A stretch of 8,472 nt of DNA from JBEIHX01 sp040381075 (GTDB lineage Bacteria; Pseudomonadota; Alphaproteobacteria; Caulobacterales; Aquidulcibacteraceae): NCBI GenBank assembly GCA_040381075.1, contig JBEIHX010000059.1:1-8472 (forward strand), in the 5' to 3' direction. How positions within the stretch are numbered: the first letter of the stretch is position 1; each line of letters begins with the position of its first letter. The translations under genes were made by a program, and so were the position numbers. The notes under the pieces were generated by a model, which worked only from the letters and a program-made list of their open reading frames with translations, did no database searches and was not told where the DNA came from. Shown here in pieces: positions 1-6,660 of the stretch.

Positions 1-145
1 CCCGGCGCGCCGGCGCGAACGGCCCGGCAGGGCCGGACCTCACGTTTTCTGGGCGTTTTCGTGGACGGAAGCAAGCTGAAGACCTCTCCGCATACGATCT
101 GCGGACGGAACGCTTTCTAAACTATAAATCCCGGCGGGCGCTTCC
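1..145. other. Non-coding stretch with GC-rich inverted repeats
   Basis: I see no convincing gene here. The stretch contains a perfect 12-bp palindrome CCGGCGCGCCGG at 2-13. A 6-bp stem CGGCCC/GGGCCG with a GGCA loop lies at 20-35, and a 6-bp stem TCCGCA/TGCGGA with a 7-nt loop at 87-105. The 8-mer GGACGGAA occurs twice (63-70 and 103-110), 40 bp apart. The 20-35 hairpin is followed by a moderately T-rich stretch (CGTTTTCTGGGCGTTTTC), so it might be the tail of a gene to the left of the window, but the T-runs are short and distant. None of these elements matches a regulatory site that I recognise. Confidence 0.4.
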
Positions 146-175
146 AAAAAAGTACGCGTGCCGGGCACTTTTTTT
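146..175. terminator. Probable bidirectional intrinsic terminator
   Basis: A run of six A (146-151) and a run of seven T (169-175) flank a short GC-rich hairpin, GTGC-CGG-GCAC at 158-168. The outer arms AAAAAAGT and ACTTTTTT are also complementary. Read on the minus strand the element begins three bases after the dehydrogenase stop codon, which is the expected place for its terminator. Read on the plus strand the hairpin is followed directly by seven T, so it could also stop a transcript entering from the left. The hairpin stem is short (4 bp, or 5 with a strained loop), so its strength is uncertain. Confidence 0.6.
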
Positions 176-178
176 CAG

Positions 179-1096
179 TCAGACCGGGTCGTAGGGGAAG
201 ACGTCGGCCGAAGCGTCCAGCTTGAAGAAATCCGGGGCCATGGCCGGGAGGCAGGTGTCGAGGATTTTCTGGGGATTCCAGCCGGTTAGGTCCGCCATGG
301 AGCGGATCGGGCGTGGCTGGTCGAACAGGACGATCTCGTTGCCCCGGACGCCGAAAATCTGGCTGGTGACGTGTTTCGCGCTGTCGGCGCAGAGGGCGAC
401 GGCCAGCTGGGCGACCTGGTCGGCGCGCATCGCGTCCCGCATCCGGCCGACACGCTGGGCGCTGGCCTCGTCCTTGATCGGGATTGAGGCGATCATGCGC
501 GTCCAGGCGAAGGGGGCAATGACGTTTGAGCGGACGTTGTTGCGGGCGCCTTCCATGGCGACAATCCGGGAGAGGCCAACAATGCCCATCTTGGCAGCGG
601 CATAGTTTGCCTGGCCGATGTTGCCGATCAGCCCGGAGGTGGAGGTGAACAGGACGTAGGCGCCATCCTTCTGTTCCCGAAACAGCTCGATCGAGGCGCG
701 TGTGACGTTGAACGAGCCGCGCAGGTGGACGGCGATCACCTTGTCCCAGTCCTCCTCGGTCATCTTGTGGAACATGGTGTCCCGCAGGATGCCGGCCGGG
801 TTCACGATCGCATGCAGCCCGCCGAACGTGTCCTTCGCCTGCTCGATCATGCGCTGGACGGACGTGTAGTCAGCCACGCTGTCGGAGTTGGAGGCCGCCT
901 CGCCGCCGGCGGCGCGGATCTCACGGCACACCGGTTCGGCAGGGCCGGCGGAGCCTTCGTCGCCGCCGGTGAGGCCGCCGCCGAGATCGTTGACCACGAC
1001 CTTCGCGCCTTCGCGTGCGAGGAGAAGTGCGGTCTCCTTGCCGATGCCGTTACCGCCGCCAGTGACGAGGACGACCTTGTCTTCGAGCACACCCAT
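179..1096 (-). CDS. Short-chain dehydrogenase/reductase, 3-hydroxyacyl-CoA dehydrogenase-like
   Basis: This encodes a 305-aa classical-type SDR, a cytoplasmic NAD(H)-dependent oxidoreductase. The cofactor-binding motif TGGGNGIG is at residues 12-19, and an acidic residue after the second strand (VVVND, D37) suggests NAD rather than NADP. Catalytic residues are S152 in TSTSG, then Y165 and K169 in YAAAK. The HLRGSF segment near 124 and the GNIGQANYAAAK segment closely resemble the N-terminal 3-hydroxyacyl-CoA dehydrogenase domain of eukaryotic multifunctional enzyme type 2, so a role in fatty-acyl or similar CoA-ester oxidation is plausible. A C-terminal extension of about 50 residues follows the core fold. 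The usual NNAG motif reads NPAG (99-102). The start at 1096 was chosen because AGGAGG lies 8 nt upstream; an in-frame extension to 1165 has no such site and adds residues unlike the family. The exact substrate cannot be read from the sequence. Confidence 0.9.
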   Translation of the reverse strand: MGVLEDKVVLVTGGGNGIGKETALLLAREGAKVVVNDLGGGLTGGDEGSAGPAEPVCREIRAAGGEAASNSDSVADYTSVQRMIEQAKDTFGGLHAIVNPAGILRDTMFHKMTEEDWDKVIAVHLRGSFNVTRASIELFREQKDGAYVLFTSTSGLIGNIGQANYAAAKMGIVGLSRIVAMEGARNNVRSNVIAPFAWTRMIASIPIKDEASAQRVGRMRDAMRADQVAQLAVALCADSAKHVTSQIFGVRGNEIVLFDQPRPIRSMADLTGWNPQKILDTCLPAMAPDFFKLDASADVFPYDPV

Positions 1097-1104
1097 GGAC
1101 GTTT

Positions 1105-1110
1105 CCTCCT
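1105..1110 (-). promoter_or_regulatory. Strong Shine-Dalgarno site of the dehydrogenase gene
   Basis: On the minus strand the sequence AGGAGG stands 8 nt before the ATG at 1096. This consensus-strength site decides the start of the dehydrogenase against the longer in-frame ORF beginning at 1165. Confidence 0.85.
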
Positions 1111-1199
1111 GATTTTTCCGGTTAATCAGCACGGCGCGGCCGTCCAGAGAAACCCCGTCCCACAATTTTTCTTGCGCAGGGGGGCAAGTGATCCTATCT

Positions 1200-1221
1200 G
1201 CAGCCGCCTAAAACCGGCTGC
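1200..1221. repeat. Perfect 7-bp inverted repeat (hairpin) in divergent region
   Basis: GCAGCCG (1200-1206) and CGGCTGC (1215-1221) are exact reverse complements separated by the 8-nt loop CCTAAAAC. No T-run follows on either strand, so an intrinsic terminator is unlikely. The position, about 100 bp upstream of the dehydrogenase start and about 135 bp upstream of the acetyltransferase start, would suit a regulator-binding site or an mRNA leader hairpin. Neither role is shown by the sequence. Confidence 0.45.
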
Positions 1222-1357
1222 GCGAAGGGCCCCCGCTTCCTTAAATGGGTTTGGGGGGAAGACGGCGACCAGCGGTGACAAGCTGACCTGGGCTGATCTC
1301 AAAAGAGAGAGGCTGCGGTCGTTGGTTCGTCACTCTCGTCTTCGGAGCTTTGGCCCC

Positions 1358-1870
1358 ATGTCTATGCCCGCTGCCACGACACCCGCCTATTCCATTTCGC
1401 TTGATGCGCCTGAGCATGCTGCCGCCGTCGAGGCGCTGTATGACGACGTGTTCGGCCCCGGCCGCTTCGCCAAGACGGCCGAGCGCCTGCGCGAGGGCAA
1501 CAGCAAGATTGTCGACGCGAGCCTTGTCGCCGTCGACAGCGAGGGCCTCACCGGCGTCGTGCGCGTCTGGCCGGTCACCGTGGGCGAGACGGGCCGCGCG
1601 GCGTTCCTCGGACCGATCGCTGTGGCCGAGCGCCGGCGTGGCAATGGCGTGGCGTTCAAGCTGATGGAGCGTGCGATCGGCGTGTGCCGCGAGCAGGGCT
1701 ATGCCGCCGTGATCCTGGTGGGCGATCTCGACTACTATGATCGCTTCGGGTTCAAATCGGCGGAGGGGCGATTCCAGTTGCCGGGCCCGGTCGACCAGAA
1801 GCGCGTGCTGATCCGTGACCTGTCTGAGCGTGCGGGCAAGCTGGCGGGCATGCTGGGTGTGCCACGGTAA
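1358..1870 (+). CDS. GNAT family N-acetyltransferase, YhbS-like
   Basis: This encodes a 170-aa protein with the GNAT fold, which transfers an acetyl group from acetyl-CoA to an amine; the acceptor is unknown. The acetyl-CoA pyrophosphate-binding motif is visible as LGPIAVAERRRGNG (about 84-97), with the R-x-x-G-x-G core at R92-G97. The later YYDRFGF segment (126-132) and the LPGPVD segment (141-146) are characteristic of the YhbS-type group (COG3153), and the length is normal for that group. The start at 1358 has GGAG 10 nt upstream. A second ATG two codons on, at 1364, is possible but worse spaced. The reading frame is open much further upstream, antisense to the dehydrogenase, but that part is not protein-like. 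It stands alone and ends 9 bp from the converging operon. Confidence 0.88.
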   Translation: MSMPAATTPAYSISLDAPEHAAAVEALYDDVFGPGRFAKTAERLREGNSKIVDASLVAVDSEGLTGVVRVWPVTVGETGRAAFLGPIAVAERRRGNGVAFKLMERAIGVCREQGYAAVILVGDLDYYDRFGFKSAEGRFQLPGPVDQKRVLIRDLSERAGKLAGMLGVPR

Positions 1871-1879
1871 GCAACGACT

Positions 1880-3925
1880 TCAACGCCCCTCGCGCCGCCA
1901 CGCGAGCATCATGAACGCGCAGGCCAGCAGCATGCCGACGACGCCTGGTAGCAGCGTCGTGCTCTCTGTCGCACGGACAGCGTAGGCTTCGCGGCGGCGG
2001 AGGCCGTACCAGTCGGCGGCGGCGGCCGGGCCGCGTTCGCCAACGCGCTGCAGGCGGGGCATGTTGGGCGTGCCGTCGGCGCCGAGGCGGTAGACGCCGC
2101 CGAGCGTGGCGTTGGCGAGCGGTTGAACCTTCTCCGTCGTGGCGCGCAGGTCGAGATATTCGCGCGGGTGCGTCGGGCCGCGCAGGGTGACGGCGTTGAG
2201 CTTGCCGCTGGTCGCGCGATAAAGGCCGAGTTCAGAGGCGGGCGTTGCGGCCTGATAGATGCCGGGCGAGACCAGCGTCCACGGCGTTTCGACTTCGACG
2301 CCGTCCGGGCCGAGCATCTTCAGCGGCGGGGGCGAGTCCGATAGTGTCTGGAGGCGAGCCTTCACTTCTGAAGAAGCGCCGGCTTCCAGCGTGAGCAGTT
2401 CTTCCTCGAGTTCGGGTTCCTTCATCAGCCAGTGCGCCGTGCGGCGGATGAGTTCGGCGTAGGGGCCGCCACCTTCATAGCCGCGCGCCCAGAGCCACAG
2501 CTGGTCTGACATCACGCTGGCCACGCGGCCCTTGTCGACGCGATTGAGCAGCAGCAGGGGCGAGCCATTGGGCGTCTGCATCAGGGCTTCGGAATTGCCC
2601 TGTTCGAGTTTCATGTAGCGCATCCACGGGCCCCAGCCTTCGGTCGAGAGCGTGGCGGTGACGGAGTGGCGCTTGCCCAGTGCTGTCAGCTGGGGAATGA
2701 AACGCCCATCGACCATCTCGCCGGTTGCGCGGCCAGGCAGCACGCCGCCGAGGGGCGTGTTGTAGAGCATGTAGGCGCCGGGATAGGGCGGGCCCGAGGC
2801 GATGAGCAGCGCGCCGCCCTGTTCGACATAGCGCGCGACGCGATTGAGATACGCTTCTTCGAGCACGGCGGGGCGAAGTTCGTGGTCGAAGATCACGAGG
2901 TCAAACTCGTTGAGTTTTTCGCGAAACAGCTGGGCCTTCGGGAAGGCGATGAGCGCGATCTCTTCGGTCGGCACGTTGTCGGACTTGTGGGGCGGACGAA
3001 GGATGGTGAAGTGGACGAGGTCCACGGCAGGGTCCGACTTCAGCAGGTCGCGCCAGACACGGGCGCCGGCGTGGGGTTCGCCTGTGACCAGAAGCACGCG
3101 AAGGCGGTCCTGCACGCCGGAGATGCGGGCTGAGGCCAGGTTGTTGGCGAGCGTCAGTTCGTTGGGGATGCCGTCGACCGACAGCACGATCAGGTTCTCG
3201 CCGCGTCTGCGCAGGGTGAACGGCATCATCTGCGGCTCGCCGACGCGGATGGTCTGGCTGGGCTGTTGCTCGCCATTGATGGTGACGCCGACTTCGACCG
3301 TCTCTGCGGTTGGGTCGTTGACGCGCACGCGCATCTCGACGCGCTGGTCGATTATGGAGAAGGAGGGGACGGACTGGATCTCGATATTGCGGTCGATTTC
3401 GTCGTCGCCGCCGACGATCATTGCGTGGACCGGGCCGAGCTGGACAGCGTCTGAGGTATCTTCCGGGATGTCGTGGATCTGGCCGTCAGTGATCATCACG
3501 GCGCCGGCGATGCGATCACGCGGGACATCCGAGAGGGCTGATTGCAGCGCTATGTACATATCGGTGCCATCGGCGCCGGGGTCCGTCTCGGCGATACGGA
3601 GTTCGAGGTTCTCGTCGGCTTCGAGGTCGCGGCGGAGGCCCTCGTAGGCGGCCTGGGCGGTTTCGGTGCGACCGCGGAAGTTCATGCTTTCCGAGCGGTC
3701 CATGATGACGGCGACGACGTCTTTCAGGGGTTCGCGCTGTTCCTCGATCCAGAGCGGGTTGGCGAGGGCGAGGGTGAGGACGGTGAGGGCGAGGGCGCGG
3801 AAAAGCCATGCCTTGCCGCGATAGACGACATAGGCGCCCCATAGCGCGAATGCGCCGCCGGCAAGCACGAAGAGTGCGATCCAGGGGATGAGCGGGTCGA
3901 AGCCGAGGCGGGACGCATCCATCAT
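1880..3925 (-). CDS. Membrane-anchored VWA protein with glutamine-amidotransferase-like domain
   Basis: This is the last gene of the MoxR operon and encodes 681 aa. Two membrane segments lie at about 12-35 and 40-58 with a basic turn (YRGK) between them, and a third at about 656-675 is followed by the basic tail RREGR. By the positive-inside rule the large central part is periplasmic. A VWA domain follows the second segment with a complete MIDAS: D76-R-S78-E-S80, T121 in GTDM, and D147 in MITDG. A beta-rich stretch (about 180-265) comes next, then a Rossmann-like glutamine-amidotransferase-type region (about 275-385; VLLVTGEP, FDLVIFD, VEQGGALLIASGP). This has no cysteine nucleophile; the only Cys, C669, is in the last membrane segment. 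The protein therefore probably binds rather than catalyses. The gene starts 2 nt after the upstream stop, with a weak GGCGGA site 6 nt before it; MetMet leaves the exact start uncertain by one codon. A partner or target of the MoxR ATPase is the likely role (inference). Confidence 0.85.
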   Translation of the reverse strand: MMDASRLGFDPLIPWIALFVLAGGAFALWGAYVVYRGKAWLFRALALTVLTLALANPLWIEEQREPLKDVVAVIMDRSESMNFRGRTETAQAAYEGLRRDLEADENLELRIAETDPGADGTDMYIALQSALSDVPRDRIAGAVMITDGQIHDIPEDTSDAVQLGPVHAMIVGGDDEIDRNIEIQSVPSFSIIDQRVEMRVRVNDPTAETVEVGVTINGEQQPSQTIRVGEPQMMPFTLRRRGENLIVLSVDGIPNELTLANNLASARISGVQDRLRVLLVTGEPHAGARVWRDLLKSDPAVDLVHFTILRPPHKSDNVPTEEIALIAFPKAQLFREKLNEFDLVIFDHELRPAVLEEAYLNRVARYVEQGGALLIASGPPYPGAYMLYNTPLGGVLPGRATGEMVDGRFIPQLTALGKRHSVTATLSTEGWGPWMRYMKLEQGNSEALMQTPNGSPLLLLNRVDKGRVASVMSDQLWLWARGYEGGGPYAELIRRTAHWLMKEPELEEELLTLEAGASSEVKARLQTLSDSPPPLKMLGPDGVEVETPWTLVSPGIYQAATPASELGLYRATSGKLNAVTLRGPTHPREYLDLRATTEKVQPLANATLGGVYRLGADGTPNMPRLQRVGERGPAAAADWYGLRRREAYAVRATESTTLLPGVVGMLLACAFMMLAWRREGR

Positions 3926-3927
3926 GG

Positions 3928-6660
3928 TCAGTCCGCCCTGTCGCGCGAGGTGCCGAGGCGTTCAAGCAGGTCGGGGATGTGAACCTGGTCTTCCTTGTAG
4001 TTGCCGGTGAGGATGTACATCACGAGGTTGATGCCGAAGCGGTAGGCCATCTCGCGCGCCTGCGGGCCCCCATCCATGGTGAGCAGGGGTTTGCCGGAGT
4101 TCTGCTCGATCGCCCATGCGCCTGCCCAGTCCGAGCCGCCGATGAAAAGGCCGGAGACGCCATCGCCGCGGCGGCTGTCGCGGTCGAGTGCGCCGCTTTC
4201 GATCCAGAGGCGACCGTTGAGGCGGCCGGGGAAGGAGCGGATCAGGTAATAGCTCTTGGTAAGGACGTGGTTGGCGGGCGCAGGCTGCAGGCGTGGCGCG
4301 TCGATGCCCTGGAGCAGGCGTTGGAGATCGGCGGAGACATCGCGGCCGGGGGCTGCATCGCGCGTGTCGACGATGAAGGCGCCGCCGGAGCGGAGGTAGC
4401 CGTTGATCCTGGCGGCGGCAGCGGCCGAGAACGGCTTCGCATCGCGCGGCACAGCGTAATAGATCATCGGGTAGAGTTCGAGACTGTCACGCGCAGGGTC
4501 GACGCCGTGCGGCAGGTCAGGCTCGACCGAGGTGCGAAGGCCGAGCTGGTAGGAGAGGCCGAACAGGCCGGCGCGTGTGGTGTCGTCAAGGCGGCGGTCG
4601 CCGGTCTTGATGAAGGCGAAGCGCAGTTTCGCGGCGGCTTCGCGGGCGAGTTGTTCTGATGTCTGCGCGTGGGCGCCCGGCGCGAGGGTGAGTGTCGCGG
4701 CGGCGAGGAAGAAGATCGCGAAGCCAGCGGTGGCCTTGCGGCTCCACAGGCGCGGCAAGCGTCCGGCGAAGGCGAGCGCGATGATCAGGTCGGCCGCCAC
4801 GATGGCGAGGGCGAGGGCGAGCATCCAGCCGCCGAGACCTGCCCGTTCGATGATCTGTGCCTGCTCCGTCACGCTTACCTCTGGGGGCCAGTCGTTGAAG
4901 GCCCCAGGCGCTGGCGCGCCGGCGTTCAGGGCGCGCTCGCCGCCGGGGCCAACATAGAGACCCGGCGGCGTGGCGGGCCCCGGGCGGGTCGTCAGGAAGG
5001 TCGCTGCAGGGATGGGCATGGCGGATGATTGTGGCGGCGACAGGACGCCGAAGCCATCAAGGACGCGCGTCGGCGTCAGCGTGCCTTCTGTTCCAAGCGC
5101 TGCGGGGCCGGAACGCTCGCCGCCCGAAACGACAGAGCGGCGCAGCATCTCGACGAAGGCGCCGGTGTAGGGAAGGTCGGACCAGTCCGGGTCTGCCGTG
5201 ACGTGGAAGAGGATCAACTCGCCCCGGCCCATGCGGCGGGCGGTGACCAGCGGCGTGCCGTCTTCAAGCCTGGCCCAGGTGAGACTTTCAAGTTCGGAAG
5301 TGGGCTGGGCGAGCACCTGCTGGCGCACGGCGGTGTCGGTTGGACGCGGGATGCCGAAGAAGGGCGAGGTGTTCGGGAAGTCTGCGATGCGCTGTGGCGT
5401 CTCCCACGAGAGAGAGGAACCGAGCGAGCGCGATGTGGGGCGAAGCGTGACGGGTGTCAGCGCGCCTTCCTGCGCGGCGAGGCGCGGGCCGGCAAAGCGG
5501 ATGAGCACGCCGCCTTTCTCGATCCATCCGGTGAGCCGATCGTTCATCGCCTGGTCGATCGTGCCGCGGTCGCCCATGATGATGGCGTCGATCGGGGCGT
5601 CGAGCAGGTCGCCGAGGCGTTTCTCGGTGAGCTGTGCGTAGGGCTGGAGCGCCTTGCGGGCGTAGTAGTGTTCAGAGAGCAGCGGCTGGGCTTCATCGCG
5701 CGTGTCGGCGAGGCCGACATGCGGGCGGCGGGCCGTGTCGTCCCACAGCCAGACGCCGCCGGCTGACGGCGATCCACCGATGCGGAAGCGCGCGACGCGG
5801 TTCAAGGCGGCGGCAGGGATGGGGAAGGCGGCTTCGGCGGTTGTGTCGCCGCCGCTGAATGCGATGCGGGTGGAGGCGATTGAGGCGCCTTCCGCCGTTT
5901 CGGCAATGATGTCAGCGGTGACGCCCGGCTCGGTGTTGGAGCGAACCACGGCGACGCGCGCGCCCTCGGCGGAGGAGTCTGCCGAGGTGATGGCGAAGGC
6001 GTTCTTCGGCCGGTTGATGCGGACGTCGGTGGCGGCTTTGGAGGCGAGCGCGCGCGAGAAAGCGGCGGCGCTGTCATGGTCGAAGCCGTCGGTCGCCCAG
6101 ACGATGCGGCCGGGCTTGAGCGGCGTTGCGTTGAGCTGTTCGAGCGCTGCATTGCGATCGGGCAGCCACGCGGCGGGGCGTGCGTTGCGGAGCAACTGGC
6201 GCGCGGATTCAGCGTCGAGCGCTTCGGACGGGTCGCGGGCGACATCGCGGGGCGCGGTGAACATCACATGGATCGCGCCCCCGCCATCCTGCGAGGCTTC
6301 ATCGACGGCGGCAGTGGCGGTGCGGATGATATCGCGCCAGCGTTCTGCGCTGGTCCAGCCATCGTCCACGATGATCAGCGTACCGCCGATGGTGTTGACC
6401 TGCGCATTGGGCGCCCAGGTCGGGCGCGCGAAGCCCAGGATGGCGAGGGCGAGCGCGATCATGCGCAGGAGGAGCAGCCACCACGGCGTGCGTGCGGGGG
6501 TCTCTTCTTCGGGCTTCAGGTCTTCGAGCAGCGCGAGCGAGGGAAGGGCAAAACGTTTGGGCTCGGGCGGCGTGGCGCGCAGCAGCAGCCAGAGCAGCGG
6601 CAATGTGATCAGGCCCAGCAGCGCCCATGGCTGCAGAAAGAGAAACGGACCCAGGCTCAA
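3928..6660 (-). CDS. BatA-like N-terminal, DUF4159 C-terminal membrane protein
   Basis: This encodes a 910-aa envelope protein of unknown biochemical function. Residues 1-80 match the aerotolerance-regulator (BatA) N-terminal module: two membrane segments (about 8-27 and 60-78) around a basic cytoplasmic loop with PPEPKRFALPSL. A VWA-like region follows but its metal site is decayed: IIVDDGWTS near 96-104 lacks D-x-S-x-S, while WATDG at 188-192 remains. An amidotransferase-like element is seen at about 356-392 (IIMGD, GWIEKGGVLIRF). Membrane segments at 611-633 and 643-662 enclose a basic turn, and the last ends in GAHA-QTS, resembling a signal-peptidase site. DUF4159 covers about 678-885 (LRFAFIKTGDRR, GLSYQLGLRT, YLRSGGAFIVDT, MYILTGNYKEDQVH). 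The protein has no cysteine. The start is TTG, overlapping the upstream stop by 4 nt (TTGA); the Shine-Dalgarno site is weak, so coupling is likely. The start fits the BatA family N-terminus well. Confidence 0.88.
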   Translation of the reverse strand: MSLGPFLFLQPWALLGLITLPLLWLLLRATPPEPKRFALPSLALLEDLKPEEETPARTPWWLLLLRMIALALAILGFARPTWAPNAQVNTIGGTLIIVDDGWTSAERWRDIIRTATAAVDEASQDGGGAIHVMFTAPRDVARDPSEALDAESARQLLRNARPAAWLPDRNAALEQLNATPLKPGRIVWATDGFDHDSAAAFSRALASKAATDVRINRPKNAFAITSADSSAEGARVAVVRSNTEPGVTADIIAETAEGASIASTRIAFSGGDTTAEAAFPIPAAALNRVARFRIGGSPSAGGVWLWDDTARRPHVGLADTRDEAQPLLSEHYYARKALQPYAQLTEKRLGDLLDAPIDAIIMGDRGTIDQAMNDRLTGWIEKGGVLIRFAGPRLAAQEGALTPVTLRPTSRSLGSSLSWETPQRIADFPNTSPFFGIPRPTDTAVRQQVLAQPTSELESLTWARLEDGTPLVTARRMGRGELILFHVTADPDWSDLPYTGAFVEMLRRSVVSGGERSGPAALGTEGTLTPTRVLDGFGVLSPPQSSAMPIPAATFLTTRPGPATPPGLYVGPGGERALNAGAPAPGAFNDWPPEVSVTEQAQIIERAGLGGWMLALALAIVAADLIIALAFAGRLPRLWSRKATAGFAIFFLAAATLTLAPGAHAQTSEQLAREAAAKLRFAFIKTGDRRLDDTTRAGLFGLSYQLGLRTSVEPDLPHGVDPARDSLELYPMIYYAVPRDAKPFSAAAAARINGYLRSGGAFIVDTRDAAPGRDVSADLQRLLQGIDAPRLQPAPANHVLTKSYYLIRSFPGRLNGRLWIESGALDRDSRRGDGVSGLFIGGSDWAGAWAIEQNSGKPLLTMDGGPQAREMAYRFGINLVMYILTGNYKEDQVHIPDLLERLGTSRDRAD

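Larger units (their letters stand above)
1097..1357. other. Divergent intergenic region between dehydrogenase and acetyltransferase
   Basis: This 261-bp region separates two genes read away from each other and must hold the leftward promoter of the dehydrogenase and probably the rightward promoter of the acetyltransferase. I cannot point to a convincing -35/-10 pair on either strand. Visible structure includes an interrupted inverted repeat CTTGC/GCAAG at 1171-1188 and a 7-bp hairpin at 1200-1221 (listed separately). A plus-strand reading frame crosses the region, but its product before residue 1358 resembles no protein I know, and it continues antisense to the dehydrogenase gene, so I treat it as chance. 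Confidence 0.6.

Noticed and set aside
1097..1165. Extended dehydrogenase start at 1165
   Set aside because: The ATG at 1096 has an AGGAGG site at 8 nt and begins the family-typical N-terminus; the 23 extra residues do not resemble SDRs.
725..1357. Upstream extension of the acetyltransferase frame to 725
   Set aside because: The first part is antisense to the dehydrogenase gene and shows no protein-family features. The GNAT domain starts just after the ATG at 1358, which has a GGAG site upstream.
1889..1906. CTCGCG/CGCGAG stem as an intrinsic terminator
   Set aside because: No T-run follows on either strand, and it lies within the coding end of the 681-aa gene.
2666..3647. Plus-strand open frames of 155 and 267 codons inside the 681-aa gene
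   Set aside because: They are antisense shadows: composition is low-complexity, no motif is seen, and they overlap one another in different frames.
5485..5592. Active glutamine amidotransferase in the BatA/DUF4159 protein
   Set aside because: The fold-like pattern is present, but the protein has no cysteine at all, so the class I amidotransferase reaction is not possible.
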